The translations under genes and the position numbers were made by a program. Of a DNA stretch of 29,236 nucleotides, positions 6,755-14,398 are shown one piece after another. The stretch comes from a virus. The DNA lies in IMG/VR virus record IMGVR_UViG_3300043438_000350, positions 1-29,236 of that record; one strand, 5' to 3'. Every line of letters begins with the position of its first letter. Within the stretch, counting starts at the first letter, position 1. The notes beneath the pieces were generated by a model. That model had not been told where the DNA came from and searched no databases. It saw only the letters and a list, made by a program, of their open reading frames with translations.

Positions 6755-7456
6755 CTAGATTCCTATATTGCATTTAAAGCACTCTGGGTTTGACGGGTAG
6801 TTGTCTGGGTGAGCTCCACTCTGAAGTTCATCCCACAGCCTAATCAGTCTATTCCAAAGAGCCACAGCAAATGACTCATCATACTCGTAAGTGTGAGTCC
6901 AGATGTCGTTCTCATAAGTGCCCTCACGATTGATGAATACCAAACTGATGCTGTCAACCTTGATGTTTGTTTGGTTCATTCCCCAAGCGTAAAGCTGGGT
7001 CTGACCAATGTACTTCTTAAGAGTATACTCAGCCCCACTGTCATGCTTCACACCATCCACCAAGTCCTTCAGCTTCTTGACCTTAGTTCTTGAGCTGGTC
7101 TTCCAGTCAATCAAGTGCTTATGAGTTGGTAATACAAGGTCAGGTTTACTACTGATAGAACCGTACCCACTAACATTACCCAGACTAATCTTCTGTTCAA
7201 CGAGAGCATTGTCGAAAAGACCAGTGCTGTCAGTAGAAATAGCAGACTCAAGAAAACTGTGAATGGCTGTCCCAATCTTTGCTCCCATCCAATACTTTTG
7301 TTGTGGCTCTGGCTCTGCAAGCAGTGCCTTAGCTAAATGTTTTGTGCAAGGGTCTGATATTTGAGATGCACCCACCTTGCGTTGCTTATCTCTATCAGAC
7401 TCCTGTTTAAATAGCCCGACTGTCATAGCCATGACCTCTGTGTTAGTCAAGCCCAT
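6755..7456 (-). CDS. Cas4/RecB-like PD-(D/E)XK exonuclease
   Basis: 233 aa. The nuclease core is visible as GTAIHSFLE (about 62-70), SKPDLVLPTHKHLIDWKTSS (about 107-126, with the Asp and D-x-K catalytic residues) and the QTQLYAWG helix (about 151-158, QxxxY). Cys-36 (DPC) and a C-terminal CFKC could hold part of a Cas4/AddB-type iron-sulphur cluster, but I count only three of the usual four cysteines. Expected to resect DNA ends for the Sak4/DUF669 pair. ATG 7456 has AAGGAGGAG upstream and overlaps the WhiB gene by 14 nt. Confidence 0.82.
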   Translation of the reverse strand: MGLTNTEVMAMTVGLFKQESDRDKQRKVGASQISDPCTKHLAKALLAEPEPQQKYWMGAKIGTAIHSFLESAISTDSTGLFDNALVEQKISLGNVSGYGSISSKPDLVLPTHKHLIDWKTSSRTKVKKLKDLVDGVKHDSGAEYTLKKYIGQTQLYAWGMNQTNIKVDSISLVFINREGTYENDIWTHTYEYDESFAVALWNRLIRLWDELQSGAHPDNYPSNPECFKCNIGI

Positions 7457-7967
7457 ACTTCATCTCCTCCTTAGTAAAGTTGATTCCACCCCAGACACCC
7501 CACTCTTGCTTGCTTTCGACTGCAAAGTCGTAGCACTGCTTTAGTAGTGGACAGCCAAAGCAAATCTTCTCAGCTAAATCTTCTGATACATACTCTGGCT
7601 CGTCAATGTACAAGCGTGGGTCTAACACGCAAGGCACAGTGTTTCCTGACACTTGAGCAAACGCTTCGGTCAAAGCATACCACGACTGCTGTGCTTTCTC
7701 AACTAGCAACACAGATTCTGGAATCTCAATTATCTGAGGCTTATCCTTCTTCGGTCTTGCTACTCCGCCGTTCTTGAGTTTGTTCCGCTGATACTTTTCT
7801 CTAGCGTATTGCTTGCGACACTCACGACATACCCTTGCATTATCATAGGCACGAATGAAAGTGTTCTCTTCTGTAAACTCATGCCCCTTAGAGCAATGGC
7901 TTCCTCGAACTCGCTTCTTGCCCCAAGGGTTATGCTTCTCAGCTTCTTCCCATTGGTAATCAGTCAT
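7443..7967 (-). CDS. WhiB-family regulator with N-terminal zinc domain
   Basis: 174 aa, longer than a typical WhiB (about 80-120). The C-terminal half is WhiB: C in TVPCVLDP, CFGC and C in LLKQCYDFA (four cluster ligands) and the EWGVWGG beta-turn. The N-terminal 60 residues form another domain, GSHCSKGHEF ... ARVCRECRKQYAREKYQR, a CxxGH...CxxC zinc motif often seen in phage HNH-type proteins, followed by a basic linker. WhiB proteins are confined to Actinobacteria and their phages and bind sigma factor region 4 to control transcription; phage copies can interfere with host septation or exclude other phages. Start shares TAATG with the upstream stop. Confidence 0.88.
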   Translation of the reverse strand: MTDYQWEEAEKHNPWGKKRVRGSHCSKGHEFTEENTFIRAYDNARVCRECRKQYAREKYQRNKLKNGGVARPKKDKPQIIEIPESVLLVEKAQQSWYALTEAFAQVSGNTVPCVLDPRLYIDEPEYVSEDLAEKICFGCPLLKQCYDFAVESKQEWGVWGGINFTKEEMKYGLD

Positions 7968-8497
7968 TAATTCCTTGGCTTCTCAAAAGCAAGGCGAGTA
8001 ATTTCTTCAGCCGCAAGTAGCACAGCGATAGGTGCAGCAGCTGTGATTAGCACACCAATCCAAGCTCTGAAGTCAGTAAGCTCGCCGTTCCAGAACGAAA
8101 GTGTGTGAGCAATGTTTGCAACCACAGAGATGCCAGCAAAAGCAATCAGCCCAACCATTGTTCGCCAAGTTGATTCGCCTCTGGCCTTAAAGACCACCAG
8201 TGAGATAGTGTAGGCTAGAATTGCAGCATCAATAAACACCGCTGGTAGCCATTGGATAACCTGAGGGATACCAGTCCACTGACTCACATCATAGATACCA
8301 GTAAACGACACAATGAATGAGCTAATCATTAGTAGTCCAACTAGAACAACTGCAGTTGCCAACACTGGGATAGCATCTGGGTTAATTCGTGCCGTGTTGG
8401 AACTTGGCTTTACTTCTTCCATATACCTGTGCTCCTTCTCGTCATAGATAACTTTCTCTGGTTCTTGGATTTTGTAGAATCCGCTTACCTCACTCAT
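7967..8497 (-). CDS. DUF2637-type membrane protein
   Basis: 176 aa with a soluble N-terminus of about 40 residues and four hydrophobic segments (about 44-66, 80-103, 112-132, 144-165). Polar residues inside helices (WLPAVFIDAAILAYT, NIAHTLSFW) match DUF2637 proteins of actinobacterial plasmids, integrative elements and phages. Function unknown; roles in plasmid spread or membrane sensing have been suggested for relatives. It is coupled to the WhiB gene by TAATG, and a tiny membrane protein lies directly upstream. Confidence 0.72.
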   Translation of the reverse strand: MSEVSGFYKIQEPEKVIYDEKEHRYMEEVKPSSNTARINPDAIPVLATAVVLVGLLMISSFIVSFTGIYDVSQWTGIPQVIQWLPAVFIDAAILAYTISLVVFKARGESTWRTMVGLIAFAGISVVANIAHTLSFWNGELTDFRAWIGVLITAAAPIAVLLAAEEITRLAFEKPRN

Positions 8498-8603
8498 TTT
8501 TATTCTCCTTTACAAAATAACTGACAATCACTGCGATTATAACAGCACCTACTGACAGGGGTATAGCCCAGTAGTCTACGAAGTCTTCATACAACTGTCT
8601 CAT
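8490..8603 (-). CDS. Tiny single-pass membrane protein
   Basis: 37 aa, ATG 8603 to TGA 8490-8492. A polar N-terminus (MRQLYEDFVDYW) is followed by one helix (AIPLSVGAVIIAVIVSYFV) and a basic tail KENKNE. It begins 5 nt after the preceding stop and overlaps the DUF2637 gene by 8 nt, supplying that gene's AAGGAG. The context supports translation, though its own ribosome-binding site is weak. A partner of the DUF2637 protein is a plausible guess. Confidence 0.6.
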   Translation of the reverse strand: MRQLYEDFVDYWAIPLSVGAVIIAVIVSYFVKENKNE

Positions 8604-8608
8604 CAAAC

Positions 8609-8800
8609 TTACGACTGCTCTTTTATCAAAGCTATTACTTGACTAACTGGCAGATACTTCTCGTCTGCTGATGGGATTTCGTTAGGGGATTGCCATCTTC
8701 CGCTTTCAAGCAACTTGATTATGTGGTCTCGTTCGTGTTGCATCCCACTTCTAAAAGCTCTTATGCTACTGTTAACAATAATTTCCTGCAGGTCGCTCAT
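8609..8800 (-). CDS. Small hypothetical protein
   Basis: 63 aa from ATG 8800, chosen because it forms an ATGA overlap with the preceding stop; an in-frame ATG at 8812 is possible. The sequence is helical and charged (HERDHIIKLLESGRW, VSQVIALIKEQS). No family recognised. Part of the leftward operon. Confidence 0.6.
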   Translation of the reverse strand: MSDLQEIIVNSSIRAFRSGMQHERDHIIKLLESGRWQSPNEIPSADEKYLPVSQVIALIKEQS

Positions 8801-9132
8801 TTCTTGGGCCACTTTCCATCAAGTACCAGCATCCCAATCATTGCGTAGTTAGCCAAGTCCATAAAGCTATCCCGCAGTGGTTCGTTCACAGCTTCCTGCT
8901 GGTTGTCCACCAAGTGATTGATGCGAGCCATCTTGTCGTGCATCCTAACTCTCAGCCCGTTGATTGGTCCCCCTGGACTATCACTGATATTGCTTGGCCC
9001 ATAGTCCCTGTGCTTTTTGAGAAGTAGCTCTGCGTTATAGCTAAAGTATCCTCGCACAGTTGTTTGAAAGGAATCATCTTTTTCAATCTTTTCTAACACT
9101 CTAAAAAAATCTTCATTCATTCCCAATTGCAA
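8797..9132 (-). CDS. DUF1599/Nmad1-type protein (nucleotide modification-associated domain 1)
   Basis: 111 aa from TTG 9132 (GGAG 6 nt upstream) or 107 aa from ATG 9120. Key elements are KKHRDYGPSNI, PINGLRVRMHDKMARINHLV, EPLRDSFMDLANYAMIGMLVLDGKW; the DYG, R-x-x-DK-x-R and D-x-x-NYA arrangement is the helical core of this family, which shows distant similarity to all-alpha NTP pyrophosphohydrolases. It may act on nucleotides or DNA modification in phage infection, but the biochemical role is not known. Confidence 0.75.
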   Translation of the reverse strand: MQLGMNEDFFRVLEKIEKDDSFQTTVRGYFSYNAELLLKKHRDYGPSNISDSPGGPINGLRVRMHDKMARINHLVDNQQEAVNEPLRDSFMDLANYAMIGMLVLDGKWPKK

Positions 9133-9388
9133 CTCCTATCCTTAGTTCCTTCTTTACAAACTCCCAGAAATCATCAAAGTCTAGGTCTTCTCTTTCGCCA
9201 TCATCCAACCATCTTTGATAGTGGGACTCACACATATTCCTAGCCTTGTAAGGCTTGTCGCATCCATCCTCTGTGCACACAGGCTTCGTTGCCTTGCGGT
9301 GCTGTTGGTAGTGATACATACACATACCCTTGCCGTGATACTTCCTGTCGCAACCTTCTGTGCTACAAGCTTTGACTTGCTTAGTCAT
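9113..9388 (-). CDS. Tandem zinc-finger protein
   Basis: 91 aa from ATG 9388. Two near-identical zinc motifs are visible: CSTEGCDRKYHGKGMCMYHYQ and CTEDGCDKPYKARNMCESHYQ, each C-x4-C-x8-C-x2-H. This unit is common in phage zinc proteins beside HNH nucleases and may bind DNA. The acidic tail (DLDFDDFWEFVKKEL) follows. ATG 9388 overlaps the preceding stop by 8 nt. Confidence 0.72.
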   Translation of the reverse strand: MTKQVKACSTEGCDRKYHGKGMCMYHYQQHRKATKPVCTEDGCDKPYKARNMCESHYQRWLDDGEREDLDFDDFWEFVKKELRIGVAIGNE

Positions 9389-9611
9389 TAAGAATCTCTT
9401 CAATCATATCCACAAGTGGGTTGGTGTGCTCTGTCAGGAACCCAGGGTCCTGCTCATTGAATACATCATAGAGTCTTTGCAGTTTGATTCTCGCATCCAT
9501 ATTCACAAGGTGCTCAGCATAATCCTCTGGGCTCCAGCGTGGTGGATAGAGTTCCTTGTCTCTCTTCCATTCTAAAAACTTCTCAAGTTCTTTAGCAAGC
9601 TTCTCATTCAT
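9381..9611 (-). CDS. Small hypothetical protein
   Basis: 76 aa, start supported by AGGAGG 5 nt before ATG 9611. Mostly helical and charged (NEKLAKELEKFLEWKRDKEL; MIEEILND at the end). No family recognised. Between it and the helicase (9612-9666) is a 20-codon ORF overlapping both ends that carries its ribosome-binding site; I do not list that as a gene. Confidence 0.65.
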   Translation of the reverse strand: MNEKLAKELEKFLEWKRDKELYPPRWSPEDYAEHLVNMDARIKLQRLYDVFNEQDPGFLTEHTNPLVDMIEEILND

Positions 9612-9658
9612 TGCTTTCCTCCTGTGGTTGCGTTGGGTAGTTCTCCTCTAGCCACTGC

Positions 9659-11032
9659 TCATTCATCTTTGACATTGCTCTCCTTTCTTAGTGATGCGTT
9701 CATACTTAGTTGTGTCTGGACTAGGTTGCTCAGCTGTCCCTCGTCAAAGGTATCTCTGGCAACTATGTCATAGACCTTTACTAACTCCTTTTGTCCACGC
9801 CTTCTGATGCGGTCAAGGACCTGCTGATTTAGAACATTGCTGTCGCTGTGTGATAGCCACACAACTGTTGAGCATACATCCTGCAAACCATCCACGCCTT
9901 CAGCAATCGCTGGAATAACTGCCACGATATACTTCAGCTCCTTCTTCAAGAACTTCTGCTTGGCATCCTCACGCTGTTTCTGGTTGGCCTTACCTGACCA
10001 CTCAAAGGCAACCTCGCCCTTCTTGTTCAGCCGTCTTGCCACCAGTCTAGCATACTTCTGGCTATCTGTCAAGAGCAACATTGGCTCATCTGGATTGTCA
10101 TCTATGATTTCCATCAGTGCCTTGAACTTGGTGCTTACTGCCTCATCATCAAAGTCTACTTCGCCAGATGCGTTGATTGCTGGCACAGCTAAGGTAATCT
10201 GCCTCAGCCTGATTCTCGCAGCAACAGGAACCTCAGCGACCATTGGATTCTCCTTCAGCCACACAACCAAGTCCTTCTCGAACTTGTCGTATATCTTACG
10301 CTGAGCTGGTGCTAGGTCCACATACCTGACCTCTTCTACAAAGTCAATCTCTTTGTCTGGGTAGAGTCTGATGTAAGAAGGCAGTGCGTTAGCAAATGCT
10401 CCCTCGTTCTTCTCTCCAGTAATTTCGTGCTTGGTAAATGGAGAGTAGCCCATCTCGCACCAGTCGTAAGCCCAGCCCCAGAAAGACCTTGGGATAAGCT
10501 CAGGCCAAAGCCAGCGTGTGATAGCCCAGAATCCCTCGAACTTATTGCCATAAGGTGTGCCACTCATTGAGAGTTTGTATCCTGCCTTCAGGCTCATCAG
10601 CGTCTTGTAAGACTTGCTGTGTCTGTTCTGTGCAAAGTGGCACTCGTCTACGATTACCATATCTGGATTGACAGGCTTCCATTCCTTCGTTCTAAAGTAT
10701 TCACGACCAATAAAATACCAACCCTCTACCCCTTTAGCAAGGTCATACATATTGCTAGAGCCCTGCTTGGTAGAGTCAATCTTGTGAAGACCATTAGCCT
10801 TGTAGTCTGTCTGCCTCTGGATGGTATCGTGCCAACCCCAGAAAGTATTCAGTGGTCCAATGACTAAATTAGTTTTCGTTCCAAGGCCTAAGGCTGACTC
10901 TACCGCCATCAAAGTCTTGCCCGTTCCCATAAGGCTGGCGTTGAGACTCGCTTTGGTAGGCTCTGAGATAATCTTCTCGACTGCCTTCTTCTGATTCCCA
11001 TCCAGTGTCAGCTTCGGTAATTGTGTTCTCAA
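9659..11032 (-). CDS. SF2/SNF2-like DNA helicase
   Basis: 457 aa. Motif I MGTGKT (residues 35-40), motif II DECH (129-132), motif III SGTP (157-160), and C-terminal motifs TKFKALMEII, LLLTDSQKYA, VAVIPAIAEGVDGLQ and the arginine-rich DRIRRRGQ (motif VI) define a two-lobed superfamily 2 ATPase of the SWI2/SNF2-related phage type. Expected to unwind or remodel DNA during replication. The start is TTG 11032, with AAGGAG five nt upstream. The last motif shows no truncation, and the length is normal for phage versions. Confidence 0.88.
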   Translation of the reverse strand: MRTQLPKLTLDGNQKKAVEKIISEPTKASLNASLMGTGKTLMAVESALGLGTKTNLVIGPLNTFWGWHDTIQRQTDYKANGLHKIDSTKQGSSNMYDLAKGVEGWYFIGREYFRTKEWKPVNPDMVIVDECHFAQNRHSKSYKTLMSLKAGYKLSMSGTPYGNKFEGFWAITRWLWPELIPRSFWGWAYDWCEMGYSPFTKHEITGEKNEGAFANALPSYIRLYPDKEIDFVEEVRYVDLAPAQRKIYDKFEKDLVVWLKENPMVAEVPVAARIRLRQITLAVPAINASGEVDFDDEAVSTKFKALMEIIDDNPDEPMLLLTDSQKYARLVARRLNKKGEVAFEWSGKANQKQREDAKQKFLKKELKYIVAVIPAIAEGVDGLQDVCSTVVWLSHSDSNVLNQQVLDRIRRRGQKELVKVYDIVARDTFDEGQLSNLVQTQLSMNASLRKESNVKDE

Positions 11033-11102
11033 GAATCTCCTTTTGTATTGTGTAATAATGTAGCCAGATAAAAAAGAATATGATACTTAGTATTCCTACC
11101 AT
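10869..11102 (-). CDS. Possible small membrane protein overlapping the helicase start
   Basis: 77 aa from ATG 11102, preceded by GGAGG five nt upstream and overlapping the previous stop by 7 nt. The first 20 residues are a membrane helix (MVGILSIIFFFIWLHYYTI). From about residue 24 the frame lies within the helicase gene, so its tail may be accidental and only the N-terminal helix meaningful. The ribosome-binding site and the otherwise empty 70 nt support translation; the 160-nt out-of-frame overlap argues for caution. Confidence 0.4.
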   Translation of the reverse strand: MVGILSIIFFFIWLHYYTIQKEILENTITEADTGWESEEGSREDYLRAYQSESQRQPYGNGQDFDGGRVSLRPWNEN

Positions 11103-11347
11103 AGTTCCTCCAGTGGGTCTGATGTATCTCCGTTGTCGGTTAGGTAGTTCTCATACACAATCTCTAGTCTTCTCTCAGCTTCTTCCACGCTTGAGAAATA
11201 CTCACGACCAGAGGTGCGATAGCCAGATATCCAAATATCGCCATTGCCGTCAATGCCCACATCAACACTACGACCAGTGAGATTAGAATAGTAGTCGGAT
11301 AGACCACTAGCCATTTCATAAGCTTCATCAAAATACTCATCAGCCAA
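11096..11347 (-). CDS. Small hypothetical protein
   Basis: 83 aa from TTG 11347, chosen because GGAGGAG lies about 5 nt before it and it overlaps the preceding stop by 8 nt; ATG 11416 would overlap by 77 nt. Contains DGNGDIWISGYRTSG and an acidic helix SSVEEAERRLEIVYENY. No family recognised. Confidence 0.55.
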   Translation of the reverse strand: MADEYFDEAYEMASGLSDYYSNLTGRSVDVGIDGNGDIWISGYRTSGREYFSSVEEAERRLEIVYENYLTDNGDTSDPLEELW

Positions 11348-11834
11348 GTGCCTCCTCCAATACTCTATCCTTTTGTCCAAGCTTGTATAGCTGAACCTGA
11401 ATCCACATATCTCCATCTACACAGGAGAAGTTCTCACCATCTTCGTCAATGCTGAAGGTGCCATAGCCACTAAGCCCTGACTCACCAAGTGAGTAAGCCT
11501 TGATATTGAAGGTGCCATCTGAGTTCTTAGATAGCTTCCACTCTGGGTGTGGGTTGGCAATGTCAAACGAATCGTTCTCCATTGCTTCGTTCACTAATCG
11601 CTTCGCAGTGTTCGGGTCTGATGAACCATAGGCAAAGCCAATCTGCCTTGCCGTCTGTCCAGCCAGCAGTGCCACTCTCACAGCCTCAATGACAGCTTCG
11701 TGTGCGTCCTTGGTGTCTTCCTTGATACGCTCCTCAGCTCGCTTCCTAGCCTCTGCTAGTGCCACCTTCTCATAGGCTCTGGCAACTCGAATCTGATTCA
11801 GCACATCATCATTCTTCTTGGGTGATGCTCTCAT
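11340..11834 (-). CDS. Hypothetical protein with N-terminal helix-turn-helix-like region
   Basis: 164 aa. Residues about 18-45 are a charged helix rich in A, E, K, R; residues about 48-84 (EAVRVALLAGQTARQIGFAY then DPNTAKRLVNEAM) resemble an Hin/resolvase-type helix-turn-helix; the C-terminal part is beta-rich (GYGTFSIDEDGENFSC). A DNA-binding role is possible. ATG 11834 forms an ATGA overlap with the preceding gene. Confidence 0.55.
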   Translation of the reverse strand: MRASPKKNDDVLNQIRVARAYEKVALAEARKRAEERIKEDTKDAHEAVIEAVRVALLAGQTARQIGFAYGSSDPNTAKRLVNEAMENDSFDIANPHPEWKLSKNSDGTFNIKAYSLGESGLSGYGTFSIDEDGENFSCVDGDMWIQVQLYKLGQKDRVLEEALG

Positions 11835-12190
11835 CTTAGCATACTCCTATCTAAATCCTCGGTGTATTTGGGTAGCGATTCTAGCAGGAACTTTACCCTG
11901 TCGGATAGCTTATCCCATTTGTCAAATAGGAATCCTTTCATACCATACCACACATCATCCTCGTCAAAGTAATCGTCATTGTGTCTGAGAGCAAACTCCT
12001 CAGCCTTGGTCAGCATAATAGACTCGCCGTATTCTGAGCTACTGCCATCCTCGTAGACATAAGGTGCGATAAACCAGAAGTCGGTTTCCTCTGATGGGTC
12101 CTTGTAAATGTTCAGGTCCCAGTCCACCTCCTCAAAGGTTCTGCCAAGCCTATCCCTGAGTGGCTCAATGATTATCGGTCTGATGGTCAT
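11831..12190 (-). CDS. Acidic hypothetical protein
   Basis: 119 aa from ATG 12190, supported by GGAGGAG 5 nt before it and a 4-nt overlap with the preceding stop; the upstream in-frame start at 12229 lies inside the previous gene. Strongly acidic (DEDDVW, EETDFWF). No family recognised. Confidence 0.6.
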   Translation of the reverse strand: MTIRPIIIEPLRDRLGRTFEEVDWDLNIYKDPSEETDFWFIAPYVYEDGSSSEYGESIMLTKAEEFALRHNDDYFDEDDVWYGMKGFLFDKWDKLSDRVKFLLESLPKYTEDLDRSMLR

Positions 12191-12774
12191 ACCAGCTCCT
12201 CCTGCTTGATGAGTGGGAATAGGTCCCATAGGTTCAGGTTGCTCTCGTCCCAGTCAATCTTGCCGTCATCACCTAGCACTGCTCCAACTGTCAGGCATAG
12301 CTCAGTAGGCACATCATTGAAATACACTTCGTCAAGGGTTTCGCCGTTCTGAATAATCTCCTGCCCTATAAAGAACATACCTTCCTCAATGTATCTCAGG
12401 TCAATTCTCAGGTTAGGGAATCGCTTGCTTACTGTTCTCCAGAAGTCCCTGTTCGGTGCCCAAGCGGTTAGGTAGTTCAATCCACCTTCGCTATCGCCTT
12501 CGGTGTAGTAGACTCTGGTTTCATCATACTCTTGGTTCAGGTCCCATTTAGTTCCCCAGTTCTCCAAGCTCCAGTCATACCAGTTGGGCTTATCCTGTGG
12601 TGCTGTGGTGTCCCTAAGCTCTGTTGGCATAGGCACAAGGTTGTCCATCAGGAACTTGATTGGGTGTTCTGGGTCATCATATCTTTCGTTTGGCTTGCTT
12701 GCCTCGTTGAATAGTTCCTGTAGTTCATCAGCGTTTCCTGTAATCCATACTTCATTGTCGCACCAGTTTGGCAT
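12187..12774 (-). CDS. Api92/YubB ferredoxin-like domain protein (DUF1281-like)
   Basis: 195 aa. The opening MPNWCDNEVWITG and the later ENWGTKWDL with LNYLTAWAPNRDF are the hallmarks of the YubB/Api92-like ferredoxin-fold family found on phages and plasmids. Function unknown. It starts at ATG 12774 sharing TAATG with the small gene before it, and overlaps the next gene by 4 nt. Confidence 0.75.
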   Translation of the reverse strand: MPNWCDNEVWITGNADELQELFNEASKPNERYDDPEHPIKFLMDNLVPMPTELRDTTAPQDKPNWYDWSLENWGTKWDLNQEYDETRVYYTEGDSEGGLNYLTAWAPNRDFWRTVSKRFPNLRIDLRYIEEGMFFIGQEIIQNGETLDEVYFNDVPTELCLTVGAVLGDDGKIDWDESNLNLWDLFPLIKQEELV

Positions 12775-12896
12775 TAGTTATCCTCCAATAGTTGTGTGTA
12801 TATTTCCTCGATAGTTTTGTTCGGGTCCTTGGCTAGAATCTCCCCAAGGTATGCCCTGAGTGTGTCTGCTTGTTCAAGTGTCAGCATAAGTGTCAT
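12774..12896 (-). CDS. Small hypothetical protein (40 aa)
   Basis: ATG 12896 to TAA 12774-12776; AAGGAGATGGACTA lies upstream. The product is a helical, charged peptide (MTLMLTLEQADTL ... TIEEIYTQLLEDN). TAATG coupling to the YubB-like gene and a good ribosome-binding site support it. Confidence 0.62.
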   Translation of the reverse strand: MTLMLTLEQADTLRAYLGEILAKDPNKTIEEIYTQLLEDN

Positions 12897-12908
12897 TAGT
12901 CCATCTCC

Positions 12909-13037
12909 TTACATCTTCTCTAGTCTGTTTTCTAGAGCCTCTAGTGTGTCATCATCATAGTCCCCAGACTCACGCATATTGGCAATCGTGTCTAGGATAT
13001 CGCTGATAATTGCTAGGTAAGTTTTGCTGTCAATCAT
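12909..13037 (-). CDS. Small hypothetical protein (42 aa)
   Basis: ATG 13037 to TAA 12909-12911. Acidic helical peptide (MIDSKTYLAIISDILDTI ... DDDTLEALENRLEKM). Joined to the upstream gene by TAATG; its last codons provide the ribosome-binding site of the next small gene. Confidence 0.6.
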   Translation of the reverse strand: MIDSKTYLAIISDILDTIANMRESGDYDDDTLEALENRLEKM

Positions 13038-13309
13038 TAGCCTAGCACCTGCCCATCTGAATCGGTGATGAAGAAGTTCTCCTCCAGTAGCGAGGCTCCC
13101 TCTACCTCAATTGAGTTCATAAGCTCCTCAACTGAGTTCAGCATAACATACTCAATGAAGTCCTCAAAGCTGTAATTGCTATCGTTGTCCTTGATTATGT
13201 TTAGGTAGTTGCCTAGTGTCTGCTTGGTATCCCAAGTGATTGTAAGCTGTGCGTTCAGGGTTTGCCCAACACGCTGTAAGACTCCATCTATGATATCCTC
13301 GTTAGGCAT
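13037..13309 (-). CDS. Small hypothetical protein (90 aa)
   Basis: ATG 13309 with AAGGTG about 10 nt upstream; overlaps the preceding stop by 8 nt and ends in TAATG with the next gene. Acidic, helical middle (FEDFIEYVMLNSVEELMNSIEVEG). No family recognised. Confidence 0.6.
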   Translation of the reverse strand: MPNEDIIDGVLQRVGQTLNAQLTITWDTKQTLGNYLNIIKDNDSNYSFEDFIEYVMLNSVEELMNSIEVEGASLLEENFFITDSDGQVLG

Positions 13310-13523
13310 TTACAATCACCTTACCCTCATCTCTGGTAATGACCGCACCTGTTGCGTTCTGAATCCAGTATCGCTCAAAGTCAATGTCCCAAGTCTGAAT
13401 CATCTCAACATAATCTCCGCTGTTGAAATCCTTATCAGCCAGTTCAATGGCAAGGTTTATATCTTCAGCTTCGACAACAGTTTCTAGCCAGATAGTAGCA
13501 GGTCGTTGAATAGTGTATCTCAT
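13302..13523 (-). CDS. Small protein resembling DpnD/PcfM type
   Basis: 73 aa. The pattern of an N-terminal strand (RYTIQRPATIWLETVVEAED), a helix (INLAIELADKDFNSGDY) and a short strand is like the small DpnD/PcfM-type proteins of mobile elements, but the match is weak. Overlaps the next gene by 8 nt; start at ATG 13523 overlaps the preceding stop by 4 nt. Confidence 0.5.
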   Translation of the reverse strand: MRYTIQRPATIWLETVVEAEDINLAIELADKDFNSGDYVEMIQTWDIDFERYWIQNATGAVITRDEGKVIVNA

Positions 13524-13723
13524 TTGCCCTCCTCCTTGTTTAGCATATTCCAGAGCAACTCTCTGGCAGTTTCACTTTCCGTTGCGTGGTCGTAGTTCGG
13601 TTCCCAGTCGTTGATATCATCATTCCAGACTGAGCCCTCGTAGAACTTGTGGTCGGTGGTGTCATCATCTATCCAAGCCTTGCCGTCCTCAATCACGACA
13701 ACGAAGTGGTGTTGTAGTCCCAT
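13520..13723 (-). CDS. Small hypothetical protein (67 aa)
   Basis: ATG 13723 is chosen over 13822 because it shares TAATG with the preceding stop and has GGAGAGG upstream. The sequence starts MGLQHHFVVVIEDGKAWIDDDTTD and is rich in D, E and W. No family recognised. Confidence 0.6.
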   Translation of the reverse strand: MGLQHHFVVVIEDGKAWIDDDTTDHKFYEGSVWNDDINDWEPNYDHATESETARELLWNMLNKEEGK

Positions 13724-13911
13724 TAGATTACCTCTCCGTTCATAGCTACTAGGGTTGCTTCTAGTGGTGTATCTCCCCAGCCCTCGCTGAATAGCAACAT
13801 CTCTGGGTCGTAGATAGAACAACGATACTCGGTGCCTTTGCCGTCTGACACATCATCAACTATGAATCGGTAGGTCAAGTCCCTGACAATCCTCTTGTGT
13901 AAGCTCTCCAT
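13723..13911 (-). CDS. Small hypothetical protein (62 aa)
   Basis: Short beta-rich protein (YRFIVDDVSDGKGTEYRCSIYDPEMLLF, given in part) with a helix near the C-terminus (TPLEATLVAMNGEVI). TAATG overlaps at both ends place it in a translationally coupled chain. Confidence 0.58.
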   Translation of the reverse strand: MESLHKRIVRDLTYRFIVDDVSDGKGTEYRCSIYDPEMLLFSEGWGDTPLEATLVAMNGEVI

Positions 13912-14225
13912 TAGATTACCTCCTCTAGCTCTCCGTCAAATTGTGGCACAACTGTATAGAATCCGCTGTTCGGGTCATCTGTGCGTGGTGTTTCGCATAT
14001 GTCAATGAACCTCAGTCCACAAGAATCCCGATACCATCTGGATAGCATAGCGAACATCTGCTCTGGTGTGTGGGTGTCTGTTGTGATAAGTGGGTCGTAA
14101 TCATACGCTCTCATCTTGTCCACCTCGCCTGTATCCATCAGGATATAAATCTTGTGGCATCCGTCCCAAGCGATACCCTCTGCCGTTGCTAGTGCGTTGC
14201 GAATCTCATCTAGGTTTGGTAGCAT
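13911..14225 (-). CDS. Hypothetical protein (104 aa)
   Basis: Starts at ATG 14225 in TAATG and ends in TAATG at 13911. Contains three cysteines (GCHK, DSCG, DICE) and a helix TPEQMFAMLSRWYRDS. No family recognised. Confidence 0.58.
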   Translation of the reverse strand: MLPNLDEIRNALATAEGIAWDGCHKIYILMDTGEVDKMRAYDYDPLITTDTHTPEQMFAMLSRWYRDSCGLRFIDICETPRTDDPNSGFYTVVPQFDGELEEVI

Positions 14226-14398
14226 TAGTCCATCTCCTCAATCTCTCTGACATCAAGCCACATCTTGAACTTGTTGTCCCTGCTTGCTACTTCCAGTAGC
14301 CTCTGTGTAAGCTCTCCTAAGATGAGCTTGTCTGCTGAATCTGAATCACTTGCCTCTACCTCAATGGTCAGGTCAATCACCGCTTCATACTTTGCCAT
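14225..14398 (-). CDS. Small hypothetical protein (57 aa)
   Basis: ATG 14398 to TAA 14225-14227. Begins MAKYEAVIDLTIEVEASDSD and continues with a helix (ADKLILGELTQRLLEVA) and KFKMWLDVREIEEMD: a beta-helix-beta arrangement. Joined to both neighbours by TAATG. No family recognised. Confidence 0.6.
   Translation of the reverse strand: MAKYEAVIDLTIEVEASDSDSADKLILGELTQRLLEVASRDNKFKMWLDVREIEEMD

Noticed and set aside
9612-9666. 20-codon ORF between the helicase and the 76-aa gene
   Set aside because: It overlaps both neighbours and has the next gene's ribosome-binding site, but no convincing site of its own and too little sequence to judge.
9837-10304. 155-aa plus-strand ORF within the helicase gene
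   Set aside because: Ser/Thr/Leu-rich shadow frame, no ribosome-binding site, entirely inside a gene with all helicase motifs.
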